DNA of 64,000 nucleotides from Persicaria tinctoria (Eukaryota > Streptophyta > Magnoliopsida > Caryophyllales > Polygonaceae), in the NCBI GenBank assembly GCA_037127255.1, contig JBANSL010000013.1:67848188-67912187 (forward strand), in the 5' to 3' direction. The notes below the pieces were generated by a model. That model worked only from the letters and a program-made list of their open reading frames with translations. It made no database searches and was not told the origin of the DNA. Of the stretch, positions 24,628 to 34,197 are shown one piece after another. The position numbers and the translations under genes are program-made. Each line of letters opens with the position of its first letter. Within the stretch, counting starts at the first letter, position 1.

Positions 24628-25377
24628 CTAAGAAAGTGCTTCCCTATTAAGCATACCCAACTCCAATCTAATAAAATTGAAACGATCTTCAGGGAGTGGT
24701 TTAGTAAAAATATCAGCTAACTGAAAATCAGTGGGTATGAAGGATATTGATACATCACCTTTCTCCACATGATCTCTTATAAAATGATGTCTCACATCAA
24801 TGTGCTTGGTTCTCGAGTGCTGCACTGGATTTTTAGTGATTGAAATAGCACTAGTATTATCACACAAGATAGGAATACCTTTAAGATCAATTCCAAGGTC
24901 TCTGAGTTGTTGTGCTATCCAAAGAATCTGAGAGCAACATGCACCAACAGCAAGGTACTCGGCTTCTGCAGTTGATAAGGCTACTGAATTTTGTTTCTTA
25001 GAGTGCCAACTTATCAAGGAGGATCCTAGGAGTTGGCAACAGCCAGAAGTGCTTTTTCTATCAACTTTGTATCCTGCAAAATCTGCATCTGAGTAGCCTT
25101 TTAAATGAAAGTTACTTTGTTTGGGATACCATAGCCCAAGGTCTTGAGATCCATTTAGGTATCTGAAGATTCTTTTTACAGCAATAAGGTGAGACTATTT
25201 GGGGTCACTTTGGAATCGAGCACACATACAGACACTGAACATTATGTCAGGTCTACTAGCAGTAAGGTATAGGAGTGAACCAATCATACCTTTGTACTCT
25301 TTTTGGTTCACATTCTTACCATTCTTATCTTGATCAAGGGAGAGAGTGGAGCTCATAGGGGTCTTTGCTACCTTTTA
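24628..25377 (-). pseudogene. Sirevirus-like RNase H domain and end of pol
   Basis: Continues pol after the stop following KYKMEQ (25375-25377). Readable blocks are TPMSSTLSLDQD, SLLYLTASRPDIMFSVC, then a stop near 25199 within QSDPK, followed by DADFAGYKVDRKSTSG, and the RNase H core LSTAEAEYLAVGACCSQILW and SRTKHIDVRHHFIRDHV. These are the RNase H motifs of copia pol, which degrades the RNA strand during reverse transcription. Two in-frame stops separate it from the RT, so it is not expressed as part of a full polyprotein. Confidence 0.9.
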
Positions 25378-27390
25378 TTGTTCCATTTTGTATTTCTTCA
25401 GTAGATCCCTGGTATATTTCCCTTGATTTAGAAAGATACCCTTACTTGTTTGATGAACTTGTAAACCAAGGAAGAAGTTTAATTCTCCCATGAGACTCAT
25501 TTCGAATTCACTACACATAATTTCAGAAAACTCCTTGCAAAGGGAATTATTAGTAGCACCAAATAATATATCGTCTACATATATTTGAACAATCAAAAGA
25601 TCATTTCCACGGGTTTTGATGAAGAGAGTTTTATCAATCAATCCTCTTTGAAAACCATTTTCAAGAAGATATTTGGACAATCTTTCATACCAAGCTCTTG
25701 GGGCTTGTTTGAGACCATAGAGAGCTTTGTCCAATTTATACACATAATTAGGAAATTCTTCACTTTCAAAACCTGGTGGTTGAGCAACATAAACCTCTTC
25801 TTCTAAGAACCCATTTAGGAATGCACATTTGACATCCATTTGAAATAGCTTGATACCCATGAAAGATGCAAAAGCAAGTAATATTCGTATAGCTTCTAAC
25901 CTTGCTACGGGAGCAAATGTCTCCTCGTAGTCTATACCTTCTTCTTGATTGTATCCTTGAGCAACAAGTCTTGCTTTGTTTCGAATGATCTTGCCTGCTT
26001 CATCCAGTTTATTTCGAAACACCCATCTAGTTCCTATGACTGATTGGTGTTGTGGCCTGGGTTGAAGAGTCCATACCTTGTTCCTTTCAAACTCATTTAG
26101 CTCATTTTGCATGGCAGTGATCCAATCCGAGTCCTTGAGTGCTTCAGCTGGGGTTTTTGGTTCTACAAGAGAAACAAAAGCATAGAAGGCACAAAGATTC
26201 TTTAATCTAGATCGAGTTTGTACCCCAGATGATGGATCTGATATGATATCTTGAGCTAAGTGTGACGAGGCATGTTTGAATTTTCGTAGCTTTGGACCCT
26301 GATTGTTTGAGATAGTAGCAGGTCTCTCTTCAAGGTCTTGAGAGATAATTTGAGTGTTGGATTCTTCAATGATGGAATCCTGATTCTGTAGTCCCTTCTC
26401 AAGGTCTTGAGATAGCTCGTTGGTATCTTGGATTTGTTCTTGCATGTTTCTTTCTTGATCCTGCTTATTTTCAGCCTTGTCCTCTTCTTCTCCATCCGAA
26501 TCATGATGATTTAGATTGAGATTTGCAAAACCTTCACTTAACACACCATTGTTGCTTTCGTTGAATACCACATGGATACTCTCTTCAACAATTTTGGTGC
26601 GCTTGTTATAAACTCTATAAGCTTTGCTAATAGTAGAATAACCAAGGAAGATACCTTCATCACTACGTGCGTCAAATTTTCCAAGATTATCTTTGCCATT
26701 GTTATGAACAAAGCAAGTGCATCCAAAAGGTTTGAAGTAGGAAATGCTAGGCTTTCTTCCTTTGAAAAGTTCATAAGGAGTCTTTTTCAAAATGGGACGA
26801 ATTAAGCATCGATTCAAAATGTAGTTGGCTGTATTAATAGCCTCAGCCCAGTAGATTTTTTGCAAACCATTTTCCAAAAGCATTGTTCTAGACATGTCCT
26901 CCAAAGTGCGGTTCTTTCGTTCAACAACTCCGTTTTGTTGAGAAGTTCTAGGTGCTGAAAAGTTGTGTGAAATTCCATATTTAGCACAGAACAAATCAAA
27001 TTTAAGTTTATCAAATTCTCTACCATGATCACTCCTAATGGAGACAATAGGTATGTTTTTCAAGGTCTGCAACTCTTTGCAAAGTTTAGAAAACTCGAGC
27101 AAAGCCTCTGATTTTTCTCTTAAAAAGGAGATCCATGTAAAACGAGAGAAATCATCAATAATAACCAGGATGTATTGTTTACCCTTTGGAGATTTGACTC
27201 GCATAGGTCCACACGAGTCCATATGTAACAACTCAAGAGGGCGAGAGGAACTTACAACCTTTTTAGGTTTGAAGGAATTGCGTGTCTGTTTGCCTCTTGT
27301 GCATGCATTGCATAGATCTTCTTTCTTGAAGTTTAGATCAGGCAATCCTCTCACAAGATCTCTTGTTTTGAGCTTATTGAGGGTGTGCAT
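25375..27390 (-). pseudogene. Sirevirus-like integrase and reverse transcriptase
   Basis: A 671-codon open frame. It opens with the end of the GAG-pre-integrase HHCC zinc domain ([10 protein letters not shown]), then the integrase core with its catalytic acids ([32 protein letters not shown]), a [14 protein letters not shown] segment, and a variable linker (residues about 280-400). The RT follows: [43 protein letters not shown] and the catalytic YVDDILFGA. It ends at a stop after KYKMEQ. Two copies of the element's palindrome (26330, 26399) are read as SQDLE in the linker. The frame is open, but it is cut off upstream and downstream, so I score it as part of a broken pol. Confidence 0.9.
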
Positions 27391-27414
27391 GCTTACATGA
27401 CCTAGTCTTCTATG

Positions 27415-27801
27415 TCATAGGCTGGGGTCTTCTGTCAAGACCTTGAGACACTTGAGTTTTGTACCCGTAATATGATTAGCATTTATAGCATAAGTGTTGT
27501 TGTGCTTGTGAGCAGTGAGGATTAGATCATCAGTCTCTTCATTCCTGACTTCACACTTGTGTCTGTTAAAGCCAACTTTGTTTCCTTTGTCACACAACTG
27601 AGAGACACTTAAGAGGTTATACTTTAATCCATCAACAAGATAAACATCCTTAATGCAACTTTCTGAATTACCAATATTGCCAATACCAATAATGTTGCAC
27701 TTCCCTTTATCACCAAGAGTAATTGTTCCAGTGGTTTGTTCCTTAAGATCTTGAAATAGAGATTTCTTTCCACTCATGTGTCGTGAGCATCCACTGTCCA
27801 T
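27415..27801 (-). pseudogene. Sirevirus-like protease and GAG-pre-integrase
   Basis: Starts at the aspartic protease active site MDSGCSRHMSG, followed by the flap-like region (LGDKGKCNIIGIG) and LLSVSQLCDKG, then TGTKLKCLKVLTEDPSL and a TGA at 27415-27417. In copia elements Trp-His-Arg-Arg-Leu-Gly-His follows at exactly this point, so the stop is most simply a TGG-to-TGA change. The palindrome copy at 27435-27446 is read here as LKVLT, a different frame from the QDLE copies. Confidence 0.85.
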
Positions 27802-27848
27802 TATCCATTTTGGTTCTTTGCTCTTGATGATATCCTACAATACCAACA

Positions 27849-29633
27849 TCAACCTTTCCGGCTAGACCAATACATAGTTTTAGATTCATAATGAGGATAG
27901 ACCATGTTAGGTAGTCTTGTCCCCTTAGGAACCCAAACTTGTTTTATCTGTTCATTAAGTCGAACTGGAAATGTATTTCTAATGATGTAGGGATCTTTTC
28001 TCCTATATGGACAAGTTTCTCTGACATGCCCTTTCTTACAACAATGGAAGCATGTAGGTGAACGCCAATAGCCTTTAGCTTTAACAAAAGTGGTACTAGG
28101 TTTCTTTGGAAAATTCTTGTTGTATCCAATACCACTTCTATTAATAGAGAGTTGCTGTTCACCCAACATCTTATCAAGATTAGCTTTAGATCTGGTGAAT
28201 TGAATGAGTGAAGTCTGCTGGTCTTGACACTTATCGGTTAGCTTTGCCTTCTCTTTCTCTAAATCCTCATTACGATTCTTTAGAGAGGAGAGGCTTTGCC
28301 TGAGATCAGAATTTTCTGAGCTCAAGGTCTTGACTTTAATGTCAAGGGCCGACCGAGATGTTTCAAGATTTTTCATTTCCAGCGACATATCACTAATACA
28401 TTTCTGTTGATCTATCAGCTTTTCTTTCAAGGTGTTGATTTTACTGTTGTAAGCATCTTCATTAGAAATCATATTTCTTAGGACTTCAGAAAGAACATCA
28501 GGAGGACTAGACATTAGATTTCTTACCACTTGTTCAAGGTCTTGAGTCTGTGATCCTTCGTGTTCAGCCATAAGACAGAGATTTGCCTGTTCTTTTTCGG
28601 TGTCTGAGTCACATGATGAATCTGAGTCACTCCAGGTTGCAAGCATAGCCTTTTTCTTTTGTTCATATTTCTTGAACTTATTTCTTTTCTTCATAGGGCA
28701 CTCCTTTACGAGATGATCTGTCTCGCCACACTCAAAACATGTTAGCACTTTTGGCTTCTTTGACATGTTGGGAGACTTGCTTTTGAATCTAGATGAATCT
28801 GTATTTTCACGGTTGGAAAATTGTTTTTTCATCTTTAGAATTCGAGCTAATCCCCGTGTGATGAGAGCAAAGGGATCGTCTTCGTCGTCTGATTCATCAC
28901 TCTCAGATTGTGAGTGATCCTTTTTAGCTTTGAGAGCAAGGTTCTTTGCAGTTGAGGGTACTTCTCCATCTTCCTCGTTTAATATCATCTCATGAGTGAT
29001 AAGTTTTCCGAGAAGATCATCTAATGGTAGTGTAGAGAGGTCTTGAGCTTCCTCAATTGCAGTAACCTTGGGACCCCATTTGGTTTTTGGAAGGCTCCTT
29101 AGAACCTTTCGAACCTTTTCTAGGTTGGAGAAGGTTTTTCCAAGTGAGTCGAGGTTGTTTACGATTTGAGTGAATCTCGTAAACATCTCCTTTACTGTCG
29201 CATCAGGATTCATCTTGAAAAGTTCGTATTGCCTGAGAAAGATATTAATCTTACTTTCTTTGACTTGACTTGTGCCCTCATAAGTAACTATAAGTTTGTC
29301 CCAAATTTCCTTGGCACTTTTGCAAGCTGAGACCCGATTAAAATCATTAGCATCAAGAGCGCAATATAGTAGATTCATAGCTTTGTAGTTCTTAGCAATG
29401 TTCTCAAGATCAGTGTGATCGTAATCAGACTCAGTTTTATCAATTTGCTTTCCATCGATAGTCTTTTTAGGAACGTGTGGTCCATTCTTGACAAGGCCCC
29501 ATAGCTCAAGGTCTTGATCAATGATGAGCATTTGCATCAGTGATCTCCAGTGGACAAAGTTATTGCCACAGAAAAGTGGAGGCCTATTGGTTGACCTTCC
29601 TTGAGCAAAACCTCCATCACCTATGGTAGACAT
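27849..29633 (-). CDS. Sirevirus-like gag (nucleocapsid/capsid) ORF
   Basis: An intact 594-codon frame that begins 43 bp inside the 5' LTR-PBS border (ATG at 29631-29633). Residues 1-230 contain the UBN2-type capsid region (FVHWRSLMQMLI, KNYKAMNLLYCALDANDF, VKESKINIFLRQYELFKM, LPKTKWGPKVTAI). A first CCHC zinc knuckle (CFECGETDHLVKEC) lies near residue 300 and a second (CFHCCKKGHVRETC) near residue 530, separated by a long coiled-coil segment (about 380-490). The long gag with late coiled coil is typical of Sireviruses. Palindrome copies at 28322, 28534 and 29506 lie inside it in two reading frames. The protease starts in another frame just downstream. Confidence 0.92.
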   Translation of the reverse strand: MSTIGDGGFAQGRSTNRPPLFCGNNFVHWRSLMQMLIIDQDLELWGLVKNGPHVPKKTIDGKQIDKTESDYDHTDLENIAKNYKAMNLLYCALDANDFNRVSACKSAKEIWDKLIVTYEGTSQVKESKINIFLRQYELFKMNPDATVKEMFTRFTQIVNNLDSLGKTFSNLEKVRKVLRSLPKTKWGPKVTAIEEAQDLSTLPLDDLLGKLITHEMILNEEDGEVPSTAKNLALKAKKDHSQSESDESDDEDDPFALITRGLARILKMKKQFSNRENTDSSRFKSKSPNMSKKPKVLTCFECGETDHLVKECPMKKRNKFKKYEQKKKAMLATWSDSDSSCDSDTEKEQANLCLMAEHEGSQTQDLEQVVRNLMSSPPDVLSEVLRNMISNEDAYNSKINTLKEKLIDQQKCISDMSLEMKNLETSRSALDIKVKTLSSENSDLRQSLSSLKNRNEDLEKEKAKLTDKCQDQQTSLIQFTRSKANLDKMLGEQQLSINRSGIGYNKNFPKKPSTTFVKAKGYWRSPTCFHCCKKGHVRETCPYRRKDPYIIRNTFPVRLNEQIKQVWVPKGTRLPNMVYPHYESKTMYWSSRKG

Positions 29634-29675
29634 GCTGAAAACTCACAAGATTGTTAAATCAAAACAGTGAGTCAA

Positions 29676-29688
29676 GCTCTGATACCAA
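29676..29688 (-). promoter_or_regulatory. Primer-binding site, initiator Met-tRNA
   Basis: TTGGTATCAGAGC on the minus strand, one base from the LTR end (...GACTCTTCA). It is complementary to the 3' end of plant initiator methionine tRNA, the standard copia primer. Confidence 0.95.
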
Positions 29689-29689
29689 T

Positions 29690-30777
29690 TGAAGAGTCTA
29701 TAAGGCGATGAATAATACTCTAGAAGGGGGGGGGGGATGAATAGAGTATGAACGATTTTCGCAACAATAGAAATTTAGTGCAACTTGTCAAGACCTTGAT
29801 ATAGGCTATCAGAACTTGACAAAGTGAAATCGAATATGACAATGTAAATGCGGAATATAAAAGATGAACACACGAATTGTTAACGAGGTTCGGCACCAAC
29901 TGGCCTACGTCCCCGCCTAGGATTATCCAATCCGTAGGATTCAAACACTTCTTATTTCACTTCCTTTGAGCCTAGAACTTCCTAGAGAAACTTCCCTTTC
30001 TCTATACAAAGCCTCACCGCTTCTATTCTAGCTCACAACCTTACAAGTGAAATAAAAGCTCACACCACACACACCAAGTGTGCCTTGATCGAGTATGAAA
30101 CTCTAAGTGTAAAATGAATGACTTGTACAATAAGCGCTAGTGTTTCTCTCAACTCTTAAACAATGATCACCAACTTAAGATTTATGAGAATGTAAGAGAA
30201 ACTTGACGAATGCTTTTGGATGCTATGAGTGCTTGCGTGGTTGCTTAGATACTTCATCCTTCTTAGCTTTCGTCCTTTTATAGTTGGAACACTTGTAGAG
30301 CTTCTTGGAGGGAGACCGTTTGAAATTCAAATCATTTCCAAAGTACGTATTTGAATTCTTTCCAAAACAAAAGGTCCTTTGTGTGCCTTCCAAGAGTTCT
30401 TCCAACTTTCTTCATGATCAAGTATGATCAATTGGAGATCGGTTCTTTCCTTGTATGAAAAGTGAAATCATGAAAGAATATGCATAATGTATCTAGTACA
30501 TAAAATGCGTTAGATGAGAAACTCATATATATAAATCGATAAAGCCCAAGTCACATCTCATAGCCCAATATAGAACCCATTATAATTTAGGCCCAAAAAG
30601 ATTGGCCTCGAATTCTTTCCTGCAAGAGAACAAGTCAAAATAGAGAGATGCAGCATAAGTGATCAAACATTTTAGTCTGGGTTTCAAGACCTTAAAACCC
30701 AGCCTTTTGTCTTTCATCATCCTTTAGATCACCTGCACGTTAGGTCTCAAGATCTTACAATCATGGTGGAGTCGTCA
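29690..30777 (-). repeat. 5' LTR of Sirevirus-like element
   Basis: On the minus strand it runs from TGACGACTCC (30777) to GACTCTTCA (29690), with TG...CA ends. It is nearly identical to the 3' LTR with scattered substitutions, indicating a fairly recent insertion. The TCAAGACCTTGA copy at 29788-29799 is intact. The one in the long LTR palindrome (30683-30694) has one substitution relative to the other LTR. Confidence 0.95.
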
Positions 30778-30789
30778 ATTAGTTATAAT

Positions 30790-31240
30790 GAACTAAAATA
30801 ATAAGTTTTTTTTGATGAAAAATCAAAATCTCATTCAGTCTCCAAGTAAGCAACAACTATGTCAAACAAAGCTAAAGGAAAATCGAAATCAGAAAAGAAA
30901 TGCAGTGGCACCTTCGGCCTCATTTGAGCAAGAAAGTGTGCTGCATGGTTGCTCTCCCGCCTCACAAGACTCCATCTACAGCAGCTGAATTGTCGAGCCA
31001 GACACCCCACCTTTCGCCCCAGTGTGCCTACCACTCCCTTGAAAGAAGCTTGACCCTGCACCACTTGCAGGGCTTGCGCGCAGTCTGTTTCAATGATGAC
31101 GAAGGAGATACCCTTTCCCTGCGCCATTTGCAGTGCTCTCACAATTGACTCAAGTTTGGTATTAGAGCCGAGGTTTTGCAATTCGGGTACGCAAAAGTCG
31201 AGTGTATGTTTTGGAAAACCGCTCATGAATTTCAAAGGAT
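30790..31240 (-). pseudogene. LINE 3' fragment with RNase H domain
   Basis: On the minus strand, 31235-30831 encodes about 134 residues of the RVT_3-type RNase H domain that ends plant LINEs (FVIIETDCAQALQVVQG, SLVRRESNHAAHFLAQ) with the usual spacing to the stop. Downstream, TGAATGAGATTTTGATTTTT then CATCAAAAAAAA is the common plant LINE 3' tail. The remainder of the element is missing upstream, so this is a 5'-truncated copy, a usual outcome of LINE insertion. Confidence 0.85.
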
Positions 31241-31771
31241 TTTAAAAAGGGCAAAATGAACTTAAGATGCCTAACCGAAATTGGACTATGTAATGAACTC
31301 GACTTGTAATAAAAGAGGAAAACCTACCAAACAGGGACACGAGTGGGTAGTAAAGGCGCTAGACCACCCCTATTGGGTGTAGTTGGGAACGGTAGGCAAA
31401 ATACTAGCTTGCTCTTTACAGAGGGTCTGGAAGACTCCAAGGAATTGCACCAAGGTGGTTGGAGTGGCGAGTTAGGTAAGATCGCGAGGTTTTGCCCCTC
31501 CGGTCAGTCGCTCCTCGAAGAGCGATATTAGATAGCTTGATGTGCTTTATATATTGAGCCTGTGTACGATCTCCCTCGAAGGAGGTTATTATAATTGTCA
31601 TTGACTGATTCTATACAAGTCTGATTGGTATGCCTAACAATTAAATGTGTATTGACTGATGTGTGAAAACGGGATAGTGGGAGTACCCTTATTTTTGTGT
31701 GGTCAAACCCAACTTATGTGGAGCAACCCCTTCCACTATGTAACCCCTTTTTGGTTCTATCGAATCAGACG
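31241..31771. other. Intergenic, no gene seen
   Basis: Mixed-composition sequence between the LINE tail and the TRIM-like repeat pair. A short open frame at 31343-31531 shows no similarity I can name. No splice pattern or repeat was recognised. Confidence 0.4.
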
Positions 31772-32231
31772 TGTGCACACATGCGCCCTTGTGCTAATAG
31801 CCTAGCACACAAGCCGACCGGGTTCCATCCTAAAACCAATTGGCATTAGGTGGGGTAGCCCACTAGCTTATATACTAAGGCTTTATGTTTCTCATATTCA
31901 ATGTGGGACATTTTGTCTCTTCACATTGTTTCTCATTCTCAACACGCCCCCGCAAGTGCAACTAGGGTTGTCTTTCACCTCTAGTTGAGACTTGGACATC
32001 GGGTCTAGCATCTCATTCTCTTTTTAGCTAGCCCAGTATCGAGAGTCGGGCCGTTTGTGTGCACACGTGCGCCCCTTGCGCTAATAGCCTAGCACACAAG
32101 CCGAGCGGGTTCCATCCTAAAACCAATTGGCATTAGGTGGGTTAGCCCACTAGCTTATATACTAAGGCTTTATGTTTCTCATATTCAATGTGGGACATTT
32201 TGTCTCTTCACATTGTTTCTCATTCTCAACA
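31772..32231 (+). mobile_element. TRIM-like element: two 173-bp direct repeats around a 113-bp core
   Basis: Repeats at 31772-31944 and 32058-32231 are about 95% identical, begin TGTGCACAC and end TTCTCAACA (TG...CA), and contain a TATA-like CTTATATACTAAGG followed by the CAATGTGGGACA block common in plant TRIM LTRs. The core is only 113 bp and non-coding. I find no clear primer-binding site or matching target-site duplication, so a simple tandem duplication of a solo LTR is the alternative. Confidence 0.55.
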
Positions 32232-33331
32232 ATTGTAGCTGCCTTATGTAATTGATGATACAACTTTTAATATGCCGCTTGTTTATTGTAGATTGGTACA
32301 AAGGAGTGGAGATATTATGTCTTCGGTCCAAAGGTTGTTCATCCACTTATCTATCTTCCTGGGAGAAATTCTATAATTTGCTTGAACTATTGAGTTTCTT
32401 ATATCACTTCTCTGGTTTAATATCACGACATTTTAACCCATAGAGTGGTGTTTTGCAGAATTATACTCACTTAAGAGTGGGGTTAGCTGCCTTATGTAAT
32501 TGATGAGCTCTGTCTATTTGGATTCAAAAATCTTCAATTTTAAGGTTTACACATGGAATTCAGGAATGCACTCCATCTATTCGACAAAATGCCCTACAGT
32601 GAACCATCAGCAATAAAGCTTTCTACTGCTTTCCTATTTAGTTATAAGATTAATTTAATCAATGTTTTTTGGATTTTCATCTCAAATGATTTGTTTCTAG
32701 AGGTCATTAGTCATTACAATAATTTGTGTAGCTTTTGATCATTATTATTAATATTATAAGACCTATGTAATCAACTTTTCTCTGGGCTTTGCATCTCATC
32801 TGATTTCTTCACATCTTTGAATTATGGTAAAGACCCCAAAATAGTAAAGCTACATTGTTGTAAAGGTCATTCCAAAACTTAAGATTATTATATTGAATAG
32901 TTTGGGTTTAATTTTGAATCTTTATATGATCCATTTCATGTTGGTATAGCGTATGCTCCCTTTATTGAAAAGTTTAGGGGAGGCCTAGACTCGCCACATG
33001 GATTGAGGTATGAATAACTCTTAAAAGAAAACCTGAGTTTCTGTTTTGCGCTTCTTGTGTGAGAGTCCTACTGATATATGACCGATAGTGTTTTACCTGT
33101 GAATTCAAATATGTTGAGAATTACGTCCTTTTCTTGATTAGTTGACAGAAATATTTATTTTAGAATGATATTTTTGCTTCCGGAGCAGATTTTATAATGA
33201 TATACTGCTTGCTCATATACCGGATTAGATTTTTGTAGGAAGATTAGTTTGATATCACCTTTTGATTGGTTTTGTAATCAGTGATTCCGTGGTGTTCAAG
33301 TTCATTTAGGATTTTCAATCTATATCCATTC
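32232..33331. other. AT-rich intergenic, possible PPR scrap
   Basis: Mostly non-coding AT-rich sequence. At 32553-32612 the plus strand encodes FRNALHLFDKMPYSEPSA, which looks like part of a pentatricopeptide (PPR) repeat (ALxLFDKMP), but it is followed by unrelated sequence. It could be a small gene fragment or chance. Nothing else is recognisable. Confidence 0.3.
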
Positions 33332-33336
33332 ATGTT

Positions 33337-34077
33337 TGATATAGCAGAAGTTCGATAATCGCAAGTTGGAGAAACAGATAAGCGGAAGCGAAGAGAAACT
33401 CAAAACAAGAACACAACAGTTTTATGAGGTTCGGTCAAATGACCTACGTCCTCGGGGCCTCCAGATCGGGCCTAAATTCACTAACTCAAGTGTTCACAGG
33501 CTTACAGAGAAACAAAAAACAAAGATAAACACGAAGAACATGCAAACACAAGAAACCACAAAAGACTGAAGAAGAAACGAGAGCAAGACGAAGAAGATCT
33601 TCGTCGAAGGTAGATCTGCAGAGGAGCAGCAGATCGACCACCAGAGAACAACACCGGAGAATACCACCGGAACCAGGAAGAAGCGACGCTCCCGGAAAGG
33701 GATGCGGTGGCGCTAGGGTTTCCTGGAGCTTTCTCTCTCTCTCTCTCTCCCTCTCTCTCTCTCTTGGAACTTACCAAACGGCGGAGCAGCTTCAACAGTG
33801 ACAAGCAGATAGGAGGTAAGGGGTATATATAGGCGAGCTCTTAAGAAACCCTAGAATCCGAGCTTAGCTCCCACAAAGGAAGGTTGGGCTAGGTTGGGCA
33901 CAACAGGTTTGGGCGGCCCAGTTCGGTGTGGCAGCCCAAAGGCTAACTCCCAAGCCCGAACCTAGCCTAAGCCCAATTCCACATTTCTATCACAGCCCAT
34001 ATACATATATATACAACCATACAATATTACATGTAAATAACATACAAAACCTAAGTGCTTAATGAAATATTTCTACA
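33337..34077 (-). repeat. 3' LTR of second copia element
   Basis: 741 bp, from TGATATAGCAG to ATTTCTACA on the plus strand, matching 47378-48136. It differs mainly by a shorter CT microsatellite (33731-33764) and scattered substitutions. The internal border at 34078 lacks an obvious purine tract. Confidence 0.93.
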
Positions 34078-34197
34078 ATATGCCAATGTATTTCTTTAAG
34101 CCGCATATCATGGATTTGCAGCGAGTTAGAGCTTCATAGCCAACTGGATTTAGGTGAGACCGATCCTTCTCAAGCCCATCATACCTTGTAACACCAA

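Larger units (their letters stand above)
20898..30777 (-). mobile_element. Sirevirus-like Ty1/copia LTR retrotransposon, complete but mutated
   Basis: A minus-strand element of about 9.9 kb with two 1.08-kb LTRs, a TTGGTATCAGAGC primer-binding site beside the 5' LTR and an AAGGGGGAGAT polypurine tract before the 3' LTR. The gene order is gag, protease, integrase, RT-RNase H, then an extra ORF before the 3' LTR. That order, the long gag with two zinc knuckles and the extra ORF are the hallmarks of the Sirevirus genus. Candidate 5-bp duplications ATTAG lie at 20893-20897 and 30778-30782. Lesions in pol disable this copy. A 12-bp near-palindrome is scattered over its whole length. Confidence 0.93.

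Noticed and set aside
22276..27400. Plus-strand frames across the Sirevirus-like element
   Set aside because: They are antisense shadows of gag, pol and the downstream ORF.
31343..31531. 62-codon frame between the LINE tail and the TRIM-like element
   Set aside because: Short, with no domain, splice context or repeat support.
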